A stretch of 64,000 nucleotides of DNA from Sipunculus nudus (Eukaryota; Annelida; Sipuncula; Golfingiida; Sipunculidae): contig CM049306.1 of NCBI GenBank assembly GCA_026874595.1, positions 84,162,142 through 84,226,141 of the forward strand, written 5' to 3'. This document shows, piece by piece, positions 1 through 12,480 of the stretch. Below the pieces are notes generated by a model, which had not been told where the DNA came from, searched no databases, and saw only the letters and a program-made list of their open reading frames with translations. Made by a program: the position numbers and the translations under genes. Each line of letters begins with the position of its first letter. The first letter of the stretch is position 1.

Positions 1-283
1 ATTCAAAACAGATTTCTCAGGAAAAGCTTCATATATTGTACTGAAATTTGGTGTGTTGATAAATCCCAAGGGGTTTGGTGTGTGGATTGGCTTATATATT
101 CTCTGTACTTTGGATTATGTATTTCTCGGGAATGTTTTATAACATGTTTTTGTGTAAGGTTTCTAATTTTTCATTCTTGCATTTTCTTGAGTGTCTGACA
201 CAAAGTTTTAAAAAGAAAACATTGTAAACTTGGTATCATGTCTTGTTTGCCTTAGTGAACACAGATTTTGTTTTGTGTTCCAG

Positions 284-467
284 TGAACAGCTAGAAGCAG
301 AAGCGCAAGAAGCCAGAGCTCTGTCAAACCCAGCCAACTTCGGGCGAGGTTGTGACCGCCACTGTATATGTACAGTCCCTGGTCAGGTCCCATGTCCTGG
401 CTGGCAGCCACTTCCTAAAGAAATGACAGGCAAGTGGAAGATGAAAATGAAACAGGAAGCGATGTGA
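284..467 (+). CDS. Last coding exon of an unrecognised plus-strand gene
   Basis: A pyrimidine-rich tract ending in TTCCAG (278-283) precedes an open stretch that ends at TGA 465-467. The exon enters in phase 2: base 284 completes a codon begun in the previous exon, which lies outside the window. The readable product is about 60 residues. It starts with a short acidic helix-like segment (EQLEAEAQEARAL), then a Cys/His-bearing segment (CDRHCICTVPGQVPCPGW), and ends in a basic, Met-rich tail (KWKMKMKQEAM). I do not recognise the family. Four Cys and one His within about 20 residues could bind metal, but the spacing fits no zinc motif I can name. Bases 1-283 look like intron. The gene converges tail-to-tail with the IL-17-receptor-like gene on the other strand. 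An in-frame ATG at 243 is intronic and is not taken as the start. Confidence 0.5.
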
Positions 468-985
468 TCAGTCACACTGCCACTCCACATCACAAAAAAC
501 ACCAAGGTCTCACGGACAAACAGGACAGCTTGTTGTGGTTTGGTTTCACCAGAGTTCAAGCCATCAGATTTTCAGAAGTATTTAGGTGAACCTGTGGACT
601 GTGGCTGTTATGAGCCTGCCCATTAAAACATCAGTCAAGCTACAGGAAATTGCTTTTATAGCAAAAGAAGACCAATCCGTACTGACACCTTGAACAACTG
701 GAGAGAAATTGAATTTACTATGTAGGACAATTTTGAAAATTTTAATGGAAAAAAAACTGCAATTTGTTTTTGTTGAAACAAATATTATACTTTAGATGAT
801 TTTATGTTTAAAGATTTCCTGGAATATGTTTGATTAAACATAATTTTTTTATTAAATCTTCAGTTCCCAAGAACATTATGTTGTACAAAAGGAGAAGTTG
901 GACCAATACATTGAAGTGTCAGCTACATTATATAGATCAATGATATATATATGTTTATTTAAATAAAACTAACAAAAACAATTTT
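468..985 (+). other. 3' UTR with polyadenylation signal
   Basis: Non-coding, AT-rich sequence follows the stop codon at 467. A canonical AATAAA lies at 962-967, followed within about 20 bases by a T-rich stretch (TTTTGTTATTTT), the usual downstream context for cleavage. The transcript end near 985 is inferred. Confidence 0.45.
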
Positions 986-1339
986 GTTATTTTAAATCCA
1001 CTGAGCAAGTCCTGCAGTGGCTTTGTGACCAAACTGTATTATGGTCCCGTTTGTTTTTTCTTTTTAGGATGGTCCCAGCACTTGTCAAGGTAGCTAGTGG
1101 AATCCCATGGAATTATTAAAAAAAAAACTTGACAATTGTTCACTGGAATAGGATTTGTACGTTCCTTTTTTATGTTCAATAGTTTTTGTTGTTGGAGGTA
1201 TCCTTCTCCAATTCTAAGAAATTTAATAAGTATAGTAACATCTGCAGAATTCCATTTCACTTTCAGACTGCATGACATACTAGTATCACAAGCTTCCTCT
1301 CATTTAATATCCTGGTTTTAACCAAGCCTGGTGACTACT

Positions 1340-1515
1340 GCACCCGCAGGCCCTGTATGTGTAATGAACCATCCCCATTGTTGGGTCATACCACTGAGGA
1401 ACCCCCAAAAGGTGCACTTGTTTGTGAGTGAAACACAAGTCTTTGTGCACAGCCTTCCCATTAAACCTGCAGAGAGCTTCCCTGGTTGGGGGCCGACTGT
1501 GAATTACTTCAATTA
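1340..1515. repeat. Dispersed repeat, copy 1 (second copy at 40384-40530)
   Basis: The stretch from 'CCCTGTATGTGTAATGAACC' through 'TTCCCATTAAACCTGCAGAG' to 'CTGTGAATTAC' has a diverged counterpart at 40384-40530. The two share blocks such as GTCATA(A/C)CACT(A/G)AGGAACCCC, TGTGAGTGA, CCCATTAA and AGAG(A/T)GCT in the same order. It is therefore an interspersed repeat, not coding. The open frames on both strands here are by-products. The family is unknown to me and no terminal repeats are visible. Confidence 0.6.
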
Positions 1516-2563
1516 AATGTGGCATCTACACATGCAAAAGTCTGTGCCAATTCTGAGCTGGTGGTTACTGTGGTCTGCATTATCCTTTGCATAAGACTTG
1601 TGGAAAAAATTTTCAAAATTCGCTGAAATGGACAGACGAGTGCTCTCGGTCTTGCTGCCTTCAGCAACAGCAGTGGACAAAAATTATTGTATCAAAAAGG
1701 CCAGATACATTTGTGTCTTACTGCCAACTTCTTTTACATATGGAGACAAAATGAGACACACACTCTCGACTGATGTAAGGCAAATTTATTTCAGTCTAAT
1801 ATTCTTCAGGGAAGTTAACAATCACATACTGATACGTAGTATCAAATGCATTCCTTTCAATATAACATCAACCTTAACTGTAAGAAACGCCCCTTTGCCA
1901 TATACTGGAAAAGTAATCATTCACTCTGATTTGGTATTATGTAGAAGCATGTTCAATAGAATTCATCATATATAATATTACATATATACAAGAAGAGATT
2001 ATTATATACAATCACAGTTATGCAAATATAAGCACAATTTCAGATCTAGATGATTATAAACAAAACATCCATCAGGTAAAAATTGAAGTTATACTTTGGT
2101 TGCACCAAAGGTTAACTGACATCATAGTCTCCAACAGTACCCCCTACCCTAAGTCAATAACTACTTGTATATTAGAAGGACCCTTTATTTAAATAATAAC
2201 ATGTTAATAAGGAAATAAAAGTATCAAAAGATGATAATATATATTTTCCACTAAATTTAGAACTTTCATATCTACAGTGCCTTATGCGTAATAAATATCC
2301 TGGTTACCATGTGGCCTATTTTCTATATTATTTCCCAGTCCCCTGCATACAGTCACAAAGTGCTGACCTGAAATAGAAAACTGTGTATGTGTGTGTGTAT
2401 GAGAAAAAAAGAATGGTGAATATATTTTCTACAGGTTACTGTTGAAAGGGAAGACCAATACATGTGCTGTGCATGTTAAATGGTTTGTCCTTGATATGAC
2501 TATGAACAAAGCCACCATTGGTTTTGTTCAAGCATTTATAACCTCAGTGTCAAGCTTGCTTTA

Positions 2564-2565
<2 letters not shown>
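1516..2565. other. Intergenic, no supported gene
   Basis: AT-rich sequence. A 125-codon open frame at 1598-1975 has no recognisable domain and no transcript signals. It is rated as chance. Confidence 0.4.
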
Positions 2566-2662
<97 letters not shown>

Positions 2663-2664
2663 TT
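2566..2664. repeat. (AT)n / (GTAT)n compound microsatellite
   Basis: An uninterrupted AT dinucleotide run of about 75 bp passes into GTAT tetranucleotide repeats and then degenerate AT repeats. It is the longest simple repeat in the window. Confidence 0.97.
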
Positions 2665-2964
2665 GTATATGTATATATATATACAGTCTGTATGACATAT
2701 TCAAATATATATACTTAATCACAATTTAAATATTTTAAAATCAAGTATAAGGTTTAGAAAATAAGGTATTATATATATATATATATTTCAAGTATAAGTT
2801 AATTCTAAACCTGGTTTAGGTATATTTCACAGTAAACTTATAGTATACATGGAACCAAAGTCTATAATTCTAATTATTAATATATACATTGCAATTTATA
2901 AATATTATTTTCTGAATAGCAGGGAGGATGATTACATTGACCATCCCTGCCTTGCCAAAACATT

Positions 2965-2981
2965 GGGGGGGGGGGGGGGGG
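2965..2981. repeat. Poly-G tract (17 G), one of nine long G/C tracts
   Basis: A run of 17 G. Comparable pure G or C tracts lie at 16281-16295, 30657-30671, 40211-40226, 48228-48242, 50804-50817, 57335-57351, 61141-61158 and 62817-62828. All sit in otherwise AT-rich non-coding sequence. Confidence 0.95.
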
Positions 2982-3329
2982 CGGACATACCCCCTAAAAT
3001 GACATCCCTGCACTCTGATGAATCTGGATAATTTGAATCTTTCTTGTAGATCCCTTCTACTGCAACACTCTTAAAATTTAATGTATTTAGGCCCCAAACA
3101 CTTGAAAATACAAAACCAGGTTCTGTATGGTTTCACCTTGTATTATTAAGTGGACAGTTTAGGTTTTATTAGACAAATCATGATAACATTGTAAATTATT
3201 TAATATAATTAAATGAATTAATGATGAAAATATTATCAAAAGTTTATCATCTTTATCTATACAGGGCTCAAGCAGGGAATATTTGAACACTTCTGAAAGA
3301 CTGTTTATACCTTAATCATTGCATATGTA

Positions 3330-4390
3330 TCTCTAATTGGCATCAACAGTATCAATAAATAAAATAATAAGCAAAATTGCCAACGTATGGAAACGGGAAG
3401 GTAGGTGGCAGACCTGTTTGGTTTACCAGAAAATTCTCAAAGATGGATGTAAATACCAAATTTCAAAACAATACCTTGAACCAATCTGGAGATATGAGCA
3501 ATTTTCACCGAAAGCAAACGTACAGATGGACGCTACACAAAAACGATTGCAGATGGTGCCATCCATCCTGAATGTAAGATGGAGGTATCCAAGATCAATG
3601 GACATGAACAATTTCAGGCGATTCTGTCCAATAGTGTTGGACTTAAAATGCTCACAGTACTGTCAAGTGGCAATGATGGGGTATTAAAAGGTGCAAAAAC
3701 AAGAAAAGGAGAGGTGGCGCCACTTTTCTTCAGCAGAAGACAAAGCTATCCAAGATCTTAAGTCAATTTGATTTTTGGACCAATCCATGCATCCCTTATT
3801 GAGATATTTATGATTTTGTGTAATTTTCACCAAATATGGCAATATTCAAGGTCAAAGCCACTCTCATAAGAAAGGTCATTTCCCCAATTTAAATATACAT
3901 CATCCCATAACCCATGTCTATATATATGCATGATATGAAAGAAATCTGTCCATTTGTTTTTGACTTATAGTGCTCACGGTACTGCCAAGTGGCAATGATG
4001 GAGGTATTAAACGGCACGAAAACAAGAAAAGGATAATAGAAGGCGACACCAGTTTCTGGTACATGACAACAAAGATCTTTGGTCAACTTGATTTCTTGAT
4101 CAATCCAGGCAAGATTTCTTGAGATATTTAAAATTTTGTGTTTTCGTCCAAAAATGGACCTATTCAAGGTCAAGTCACTCTCATAGTAAAGATCATGACC
4201 CCATTTTAAATAGGCTTCGTCCTCTCACCAATATGTATGCACACGTCATGTTTAGTAAAGATCTGTGTAATATTCTTTGAGTTATCACGTCAAAAAGAAA
4301 TCTTTGCAGCGGTGGCGGTGCAACAGTGCTTAAACCAGAGTACTTTTCCAGACTTTGTCTGGCGATACAAATATTCATTTATCCTGAGAC
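3330..4390. repeat. Degenerate monomers of the palindrome-bearing repeat superfamily
   Basis: Several diverged units follow the plan seen in the ordered arrays elsewhere: a decayed GGTGGCGCC(ACC) core (for example GGTGGCGCCACTTTTC near 3713), then about 15-20 bases, 'AAGCTATCCAAGAT', a 'CAAAATT/ACAATTTCAGG' block and '(G)AGATAT'. Blocks such as 'TAGTGCTCACGGTACTGCCAAGTGGCAATGATGG' are repeated about 330 bp apart (around 3641 and 3966). The edges are approximate and I see no complete element ends. Confidence 0.6.
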
Positions 4391-7300
4391 TGTGAAACAA
4401 TGATTGGGGCATCTTACCACATGGGTGAATATTCCATACTCCTGAAAACATTTACTTGAGATTCAGAGATCAGGGTTGAGAAAGGTGCATTTCAAGTTTT
4501 TCTAAGGACACAAATTTAAATTTTGAAGGCCATTTTTTTGCACAGTCTCTTTTACCAATCCTCCCATATTTTCTTTTTTATTTATTTATTTAAGATTCAA
4601 TACTTCACTGAAAGTGTTTTTTTAATAATTAAATTTCATAGTCTTCTCCAGGAATCTTTTAAAATTAGCTTAATACTGTCAAGGTCTTGAAAATATGTAA
4701 ACAGAAGATTTTCAAAAGGAGAGAACATTGTCTATGAATGCCATACTGTGGCAGTAGCCTATCTGAAGTATCCTGGACCAATGAACAATTTTATAGCACA
4801 GTCTTAGCTATAGTTTCAGAGAAATTTGGTATTCATCTATTACTAATTTATCTTCATTCTGTATTGTTAGAAGATAAGATTAAAATGCACAGTAACAGAT
4901 GCGGAAAAGTTCAGTTTTAGGATCCATTATTTAAAGAATAGTGACCAGTATAAGGCCTTAGACATTGTCACTGTTTTTCTTATGTCAATTAAGTTCCTAC
5001 CCATTATTCATACAGATCCTTCATTATTTTGCTTTTTACCAGCTATGAAATAATTTTCAACTTTTGTTTCTGTAATTGTTTCCTTTATTCATATTATTAT
5101 GTGCATTCCTTTAAGACAACCCTATCTAATGTCTTTACTTTAGACAGAGAGAACAGAGCAAAAAAAAGGGGTGTCCTATAATATACTGTGGTTGGCTCCA
5201 AATTTGCATGGTTAAATATTCACAATTTTCTCTTCTTCAGTATTTTGCCAGAGTTTCATTTTCGCGACTTACCATACAGTAACTTACACAATGTACATAA
5301 TTATTTTAACAGTCAACAAACATGTTCCAAAATCTTAACATTTGCACCAGGGGCCAAGGGAACATGGAATCATGCAATAGATGCAGATATACAAAAGTAT
5401 TGGTATTATTACATAATCAATCTTTGAATTATGGGTAACATAAAATGTATGCTAATATTGATGCTAGCTGCACAATATACACGGAAATGCCATTGAAGCT
5501 ACAGATTATATTACTGTTCACCTGTGCAGATGTGGTGTTTTCTTCACAAAGGTTAATATTTTTTATAATTCTCATTATGCGAATATTGTGAATTTGAAAC
5601 CCTTGCGAACAAAAAGGCAACCACAGTACTGGTACATGATGAAGTTCCACAGAAGGTGGTGCACTGCAAGGGATCTGGCTTGTAATTGTGAAAAGTTTTG
5701 TGTTTAAAATACATTTGATATCTGCATTAATTTGAGACAAGTTTATAGACCTTGTTAATTTATCTCTGTGGATTATTTGCATCTGTGTGTGTGTCATATA
5801 ATGTGTGTGTGTTTGTGAGACAGTAACACAAATACTAATGGAATGATAACTTTCCTGTCAAGTGTAACTCAACAAAGTGTAAAAAAGTAGAAAATTCCAC
5901 AATGATTTCCTTGTCTGTCCTCCAACTTACCCGTAACAGATCTTTAACATGCACTAAATAAATATAATTCCTGACACAATCCTAAATCTGCTTATTTATA
6001 ATTTCTGACACAAATGAGGGTAACAATGTCCTGATACTCTGCAAACATACAAATTCCATATCGTTTTATGCAGTTTCATATATATTTAGTTTATCCAACT
6101 TAGCAACTACAAGCATTTGTGCAGACTAGTATTTAAATAGCATGGAAGTAATACGAAGACATATGACCTTTGATCCCTTTGCATCTTAATGCTAATTAAA
6201 TCTTTTTTAAGTTATACAATTGTTGACAAAGACACTTAAAATCACCCAATAACAAGTTCAGCACATGAAAGCTTCAGTCACATATAACAATTTACTCAGA
6301 AGCAATGTAATGACATGTCTTTGTATTCTTGCAAATACTTCAGTGATAATACCCAACAATAAAATCAACATAATGGATTATATAGAAAATAACAATATGC
6401 CTGCCATCCAGGCTGCAAACTTCTCATGTTGTAAGAAGTAACAAAGAACTGACAAAATAGATTAGAGGAGCGTATGTTCCCAAATCCAAATTATAATGAT
6501 TGAAATGGTATCTGATATATATAACAAACTGATTAAGTATATAACATACAAATAACTCTATAATAATCCTGCAACAAGAAATGCAATACTACTCAAATTT
6601 ACCTGATTAATTATAGATTACATTAATAAAGATAATTTAGGTACACTAAATTTAGTCATGTACCAGGCTCAAGCTTCCAAAGGAAAAGTTAAGTATTATG
6701 GCGAAGATCAGCATCACAAAACCACCAACAAACCCAGCTGAACCCCTGTTTGTCTTTGTTTGTATCAAACAGCATCTCATATCCTGAGCCTAATGCCAGC
6801 AGTCATTTTATTTATGTTATTTCATACCGCTGATTAATAAAATTTTTGTGCACACCAAAATTAGCCCAGCCATATGTCCTTGTAATGTCCTGTATCTGGG
6901 CTGTCTAAAGATGTTATGCAGTAAGCATCTAGAGCTGTGACAAATCACCAGTGCACAGTTACCTTGCAAAGCAAAGTAAAATCATTTGATGACTGTATGG
7001 ACATGATGATACATGTATAAAACCATCTAACAGAAGATCACACATTTTACAAGTGACCTCTGGCATTTCTGGTCCACTTATGGACCTCAGCAGCCCGTTG
7101 CATGTAACAACTACCATTATTGGCCAGATATCAGTTAATCAGCATCTGATTGGCTAATCTCTGCATGACAAGAACAACTGACTAGTTTATTCATTAATTG
7201 TGAGGGCTGAAGTGTCGAGGAAGTTGTCATGGTCCCTGTTGTATGCACAAAGAAAAACAAAGACTTGATTCTGAACTCTAATACCACTAATAACTATATG

Positions 7301-7504
7301 TATAGTATCATGTATCATATTATAAGTGAAGTATCCTGATGTATATTGTATTGTGAGAATGTTTCATAACAGCCCTATATATAACCTTATTGAATTTACA
7401 ACTGGATTGTATAAATAGTTGAAATAACCTAAATCGGGCACTCTCCATGGCTTAGATGCTGCAGTTTAGTAGTCTCAGGAGGTTGAGGAAAGGAGAACCT
7501 GGAA
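4391..7504. other. Intergenic, nothing supported
   Basis: AT-rich sequence of about 3.1 kb with short GT-rich patches near 5785-5815. I see no splice-bounded open frame, RNA gene, or repeat with visible ends. The open frames at 5188-5427 (+) and 5429-5797 (-) lack recognisable content. Confidence 0.4.
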
Positions 7505-7688
7505 ACAAGTGACCCATAGGTCATGACCCTCAGCTGACTGGGAAGAGATTTGCCAAAGGAAATTTTATCATCTGAATGGTAGTATATACCCATTCAACTG
7601 AAGCATCAAACAGATTAACCAACAGGCCAAGATTGTGACTGTATTTATATAACTCAAAAATAGAGAAAAAATGCATAAACTTTAAAAA

Positions 7689-10434
7689 ACAAGGCCTACA
7701 GGCCTAATGCGTACCTGTGCAAAGTTTGGGAGTATGAATGGAGGTTTATTTTTTAAATTTAATATTGATCCTCCTAAGTCCTGCATATCTACCTTAGTCA
7801 TTATGATTTCAGCAAAATGGACATTTCGGACCTGCAAGTTTCAGACTAGGACATTTTAAAACTAGAATATGGGTAGTTGACAAGCAACTCTGTGTATCTG
7901 CATTCATCATAGTGGGATGGGTGAAGTGAGGCATGGATTAAGTGGCAAGGGGAATAGAGTGAGGTGTGTTGCATGTTAGCTTGGATGTCTACAGCGTAAA
8001 CGTCAATGTAGGTGGCGCCACCTGTCATAAAAAACAAGAAAATTGTCCAGGATGTATAAACCTGCAAAATTTCAGGTGGATAAGTCAAACCACTGCTGAG
8101 ATATGAGTGATTTTATCCCAAGGCAGATGAACAGATGGACGGTGTTCATAAGTGGTTGCAGGTGGCACCACCAGTTTTGCTTTTGATGAAGAGCTATGTG
8201 AGATCTATACAGAAGCAAAATTTTTGCCCAATCGGTCAAACGGTTCCCGAGATATGAGCTTGGATGTCTGCAGAGTAAAGGTCAATGTAGGTGGCGCCAC
8301 CTGTCATAAAAATCAAGAAAGCTGTCCAGGATGTAAAAACCTGCAAAATTTCAGGTGGAAAATTCAAACCACTGCTGATATATGAGTAATATTATCCCAA
8401 GGCAGATGAACAGATGGACGCTGTGCAAAAATGGTTGCAGGTGGCGCCACCAGTTTGCCTATGATGAAGAGCTATGTGAGATCTATACAAATGCAAAATT
8501 TTGGCCCAATTGGTCAAACGGTTCCCGAGATATGAGCTTGGATGTCTGCAGAGTAAACATGAATGTAGGTGGCGCCACCTGTCATAAAATCGAGAAAGCT
8601 GTCCAGGATGTATAAACCTGTAAAATTTCAGGTGGAAGAGTCAAACCACTGCTGAGATATGAGTGATATCATCCCAAGGCAGATGAACAGATAGACGCTG
8701 TGCATAATTGTTTGCAGGTGGCGCCACCAGTTTTGCCTATGATGAAGAGCTATGTGAGATCTATACACATGCAATATTTTGGCCCAATCAGTCAAACGGT
8801 TCTGTATATATGAGCTTGGATGTCTGCAGAGTAAACATGAATGTAGGTGGCGCCGCCTGTCATAAAATCGAGAAAACTTTCCAGGATGTATAAACCTACA
8901 AAATTTCAGGTGGAAAAGTCAAACCACTGCTGAGATATAAGTGAAATTATCCCAAGGCAGATGAACAGATGGATGCTGTGCAAAAATGGTTGCAGGTGGC
9001 GCCACCAGATTTGCCTAAGATGAAGAGCTATGTGAGATCTATACACATGCAAAATTTTGGCCCAATAGGTCAAACGGAACCAGAGATATGAGCTTGGATG
9101 TCTGCAGAGTAAACATGAATGTAGGTGGCGCCATCTGTCATAAGTCAAGAAAGCTGTCCAGGATGTATAAACCTGCAAAATTTCATGTGGATAAGTCAAA
9201 CCACTGCTGAGATATGAGTGATATTATCCCAAGGCAGATGAACAGATGGACGCTATGCAAAAATGGTTGCGGGTGGCACCACCATTTTTAGTGTTTGTTA
9301 TAAAGCTATCAAAGGACTACATTTGTGCAAAATTTTTAGCCTAATCGGTCAAACGGTTCCCCAGATATGGGGGTTTATGTGTGGAAACAGACGCACAAAT
9401 GGATATGCTGGGCAGCGAGGAAAGGTCAGAGGTCAACCAAAAATGAGGGCGCAGCAGTTCACATGTGACCTGATGATAAACCCAATTCGCCTAAAATGCA
9501 AACCAATTTTTTTCAAACAGTTGAAAGATATAGTTCCAATAATCTGGAAATTCTGCATCCAAACATTGTGTCTAGACGTCCAGACGCTGTGTCTAGATGT
9601 CTAGACACATTGTCTAGACACCCCCCAGAGCCAGGTCAGTTGCCATGGTGATGTCTGGACCCCACCTGTTTGTACTGAGTGACCTCTTGACTTGGCTGCT
9701 GAAACTCATCATGTTGTCAAATCTGTTTTCAAATACAGAGAGCCTTTTTCAATTGGCTACAATGTTTTTTTAAAACTGTATTTACCCAATCTTTTCTTAT
9801 ACAACTGGCAGAACCGTACCATAGAATAATTCTTGTAAAGTTTAAACCAATCAGCTTAACAGTTTCATCATAAATCAGTGTATAAGCTAGAAGAGTTTAA
9901 AATTACATTTTCGCTTGTAAAAAACACATCAATGTAGGTGGCGCCACCAATACCTCAAAATCAGATAAGACATATGTGACAAACATTGGTATAAAATTTG
10001 GTGATTATAGATCAAGCCGTTTATGAGATTTTAATTTTAGTGTGCTTTTTTGGACAGATGACTAAGTTCAACCTCCTGTAACTCGGCCAAAAATCTCCAA
10101 ACTGGACACATTCGAACAAACTTGAGAGAGATTGTTCCAGGGATCATTTCTGTGAAATATTGGACAATTTGGCTGGACAGTTTCAGAGAAGAAGATTTTT
10201 AAAGGTTTTTAAGCTTTTTCTCTATAAAATCTAAATTAATGCAGATACCCAATAATAAGCTCCAGGGCACCAAGTTTCACATGTGACTAATTCTTACATG
10301 TAATTTGGAGCTGCTAGCTCTGACGGTTTCTGACTTACAGCCATGAACGGCGGAAAGCCAGCCCTGGAGGGCGGACGGCTGACGATGGACGGACGACGCT
10401 GCGCCATCGCATAAGCTCACAGGTTTGCTAAAAA
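7689..10434 (+). mobile_element. Helentron-like element, family A (copy A1), nested in B1
   Basis: The head ACAAGGCCTACAGGCCTAAT then GCGTACCTGTGC starts at 7689, and the tail CGCATAAGCTCACAGGTTTGCTAAAA ends near 10434. In better-kept copies GCGAACCTGTG in the head is the exact inverse of CACAGGTTCGC in the tail. B1 sequence resumes directly after the tail, so A1 inserted into B1. Inside, from 7859, it contains a family C-like head and then the dimeric monomer array (8011-9300), a segment shared with copy A4, and a GGACGGACGACG-rich stretch before the tail. No protein-coding gene is evident. Confidence 0.7.
7980..9300 (+). repeat. Tandem array, ~278-bp dimeric units with GGTGGCGCCACC
   Basis: The 12-bp palindrome or a one- to two-base variant occurs at 8011, 8290, 8440, 8568, 8717, 8846, 8995, 9122 and about 9270. 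Spacing between adjacent copies alternates near 150 and 128 bp. Each 278-bp unit is thus two diverged monomers that share AGCT(A/G)T, GCAAAATTT, GTCAAAC and GAGATATGAG blocks in order. The unit is not a multiple of three, so the repeated open frames of about 61-77 codons are artefacts of the array. Confidence 0.92.
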
Positions 10435-10438
10435 TACA

Positions 10439-12480
10439 GGTGGTTCCACCAGTCTGCAGAAACTAATAAAAACACTTAATGGTCAATATCCATGCAAAGA
10501 ATCATGGTGAACTCTGCATTAGTTGTTCAGATACTTCAGCTTTTGTATCAAATTTTCCATTATTCTGAGGGATACTTCGGAGTCCTATAGCTTGAAGGAT
10601 ATGGGTAACAGAGACCTTATTTCAGGTTTCCACAGACACTTTTCATGGGCCTCCTTGCATGACAAGAATGAAGATTCTAAGTCCTGTTGTTACAATTTGT
10701 GCCACATTAACAGATGACAACATCCTTAAAGGTCTCAAAAATAGAGAAAAAAATTCGTAAAAAAAACCTGAACAAATATAGGTAGTGCCACCAGTCTGCA
10801 GAAACTGATGAAACACTCAATAATCAATATCCATGCAAAGAATCATGGTGATCTCTGCATTAGTTGTTCAGATACTTCAGCTTTTGCATCAATTTTTCCA
10901 TTATTCTGAGCTGTACTTTGGAGTGCCATAGCTCAAAGGATATGGGTAACAGACACCCAATTTCAGGTTTCCATGTAGACTGTTCATGGGTCTCCCTGTA
11001 TAAAATAGAGAAATGAAGATTCTAGGTCCAGTCGTTACGATTTGTACCCTGTTGACAGATAACTACATCCTTAAAAGGTCTCAAAAATGGAGAAAAAAAA
11101 TTTTTAAAATTTGAAAAAATACAGGTGGCATCACCAGTCTGCAGGAACTGATGGAACACCTCTTGATTAATATGTATGCCAAAAATCATGACCATCAGTT
11201 TTGTAGTTATTGAGATGTTGCAGTTTGTTTTAATCAAATTTTCAATTATTCTGGGGGGTAACTGGGAGCCCAACAGCTCAAAGGATATGGGTAACAGAGA
11301 CCTTATTTCAGGTTTGCATGGAGACTTTTCATAGGTCTCTCACTGTGTCAGGAATGAAGATTCTAGGTCCGGTCTTTACAATTTGTGCCCTGTTGACAGA
11401 TGTTCAAATTTTTAAAGGTCTCAAAAATAGCAAAAACAATTCGTAAAAAAATCGAAAAATACAGGTGGTGCCACCAGTCTGCAGGAAGTGATAAAACTTC
11501 TCATGATCAATATGTTTGCATAAAATAATTACCATCAGTGATGTAGTTAATGAGATATTGAAGTTTTTGTATGAATTTTTTTACTATTCTGGGGGGGTAC
11601 TTAGGGGGCCCCATAGCTTGAAAGATATGGGTAACAGAGACCTAATTTCTGGTTTCCATGAAGACTTTTCATAGGTCTCTCAGCGTGTCAAGAATTGAGA
11701 TTCTAGGTCCAGTCTTTACGATTTGTGCACTGTTAACAGATGTTCACATTTTTAAAGGTCTCAAAAATAGAGAAAAAAAATCGTAAAAAATCGAAAAATA
11801 CAGGTGGTGCCACCAGTCTGCAGACACTGATGTAACATCCCATGATCAATATGTGTGCAAAAAATAATGACCATCAGTGATGTAGTTAATGAGATATTGA
11901 AGTTTTTGTATGAAATTTTTGACTATTCTGGGATGTTTCTTTGGGGCCCCATAGCTTGAAGGATATAGGTAACAGAGACCTAATTTCTGGTTTCAATGGA
12001 GACTTTTCATCGGTCTTTCAGCGTGTCAAGAATTGAGATTCTAGGTCCAGTCTTTACGATTTGTGCCCTGTTAACAGATGTTCACAATTTTTAAAGTCTC
12101 AAAAATAGAGAATAAAATTCGTAAAAAATCGAAAAATATAGGTGGAGCCACCAGTCTGCAGGAAGTCATGAAACTTCTCATGATCAATATGTATGCAAAA
12201 AATCATGACCATCAGTGATGTAGTTAATGAGATATTGAAGATTTTGTAAGAAATTTTTTAATATTCTGGGGCGGTACTTTGAGGCCCCATAGCTCAAAGG
12301 ATATGGGTAACAGAGACCTAATTTCTGGTTTCCAAGGAGATTTTTCATGGACCTCTCAGAATGTAAAGTTACAAGATTTTAGGTCCAGCGGTTACGATTT
12401 GTGCCAGGTTAACGGACAGACGGACGGCACGACGGACGACGGACAAAGAGTGATCGCTATAGCTCAGATGACTTACAGTC
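10439..12480 (+). repeat. Tandem array of ~340-bp units (B1 core)
   Basis: Six units start at the decayed palindromes near 10439, 10781, 11124, 11464, 11803 and 12141 (spacing 338-343 bp). Each reads 'caccagtctgcag', 'atgatcaatatgt', 'agatattgaagtttttg', 'aaggatatgggtaacagagac', 'agattctaggtccag', 'aaaggtctcaaaaat'. A homologous six-unit array fills 36316-38340. Confidence 0.93.

Noticed and set aside
1598-1975. 125-codon plus-strand open frame
   Set aside because: No recognisable domain, no splice or promoter context. Its length is within chance for the number of frames read in 64 kb.
7980-9300. Regularly spaced palindromes, considered as a CRISPR-like array
   Set aside because: The intervening sequences are themselves repeats, not unique spacers. 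The unit is about 140/278 bp and the genome is eukaryotic.
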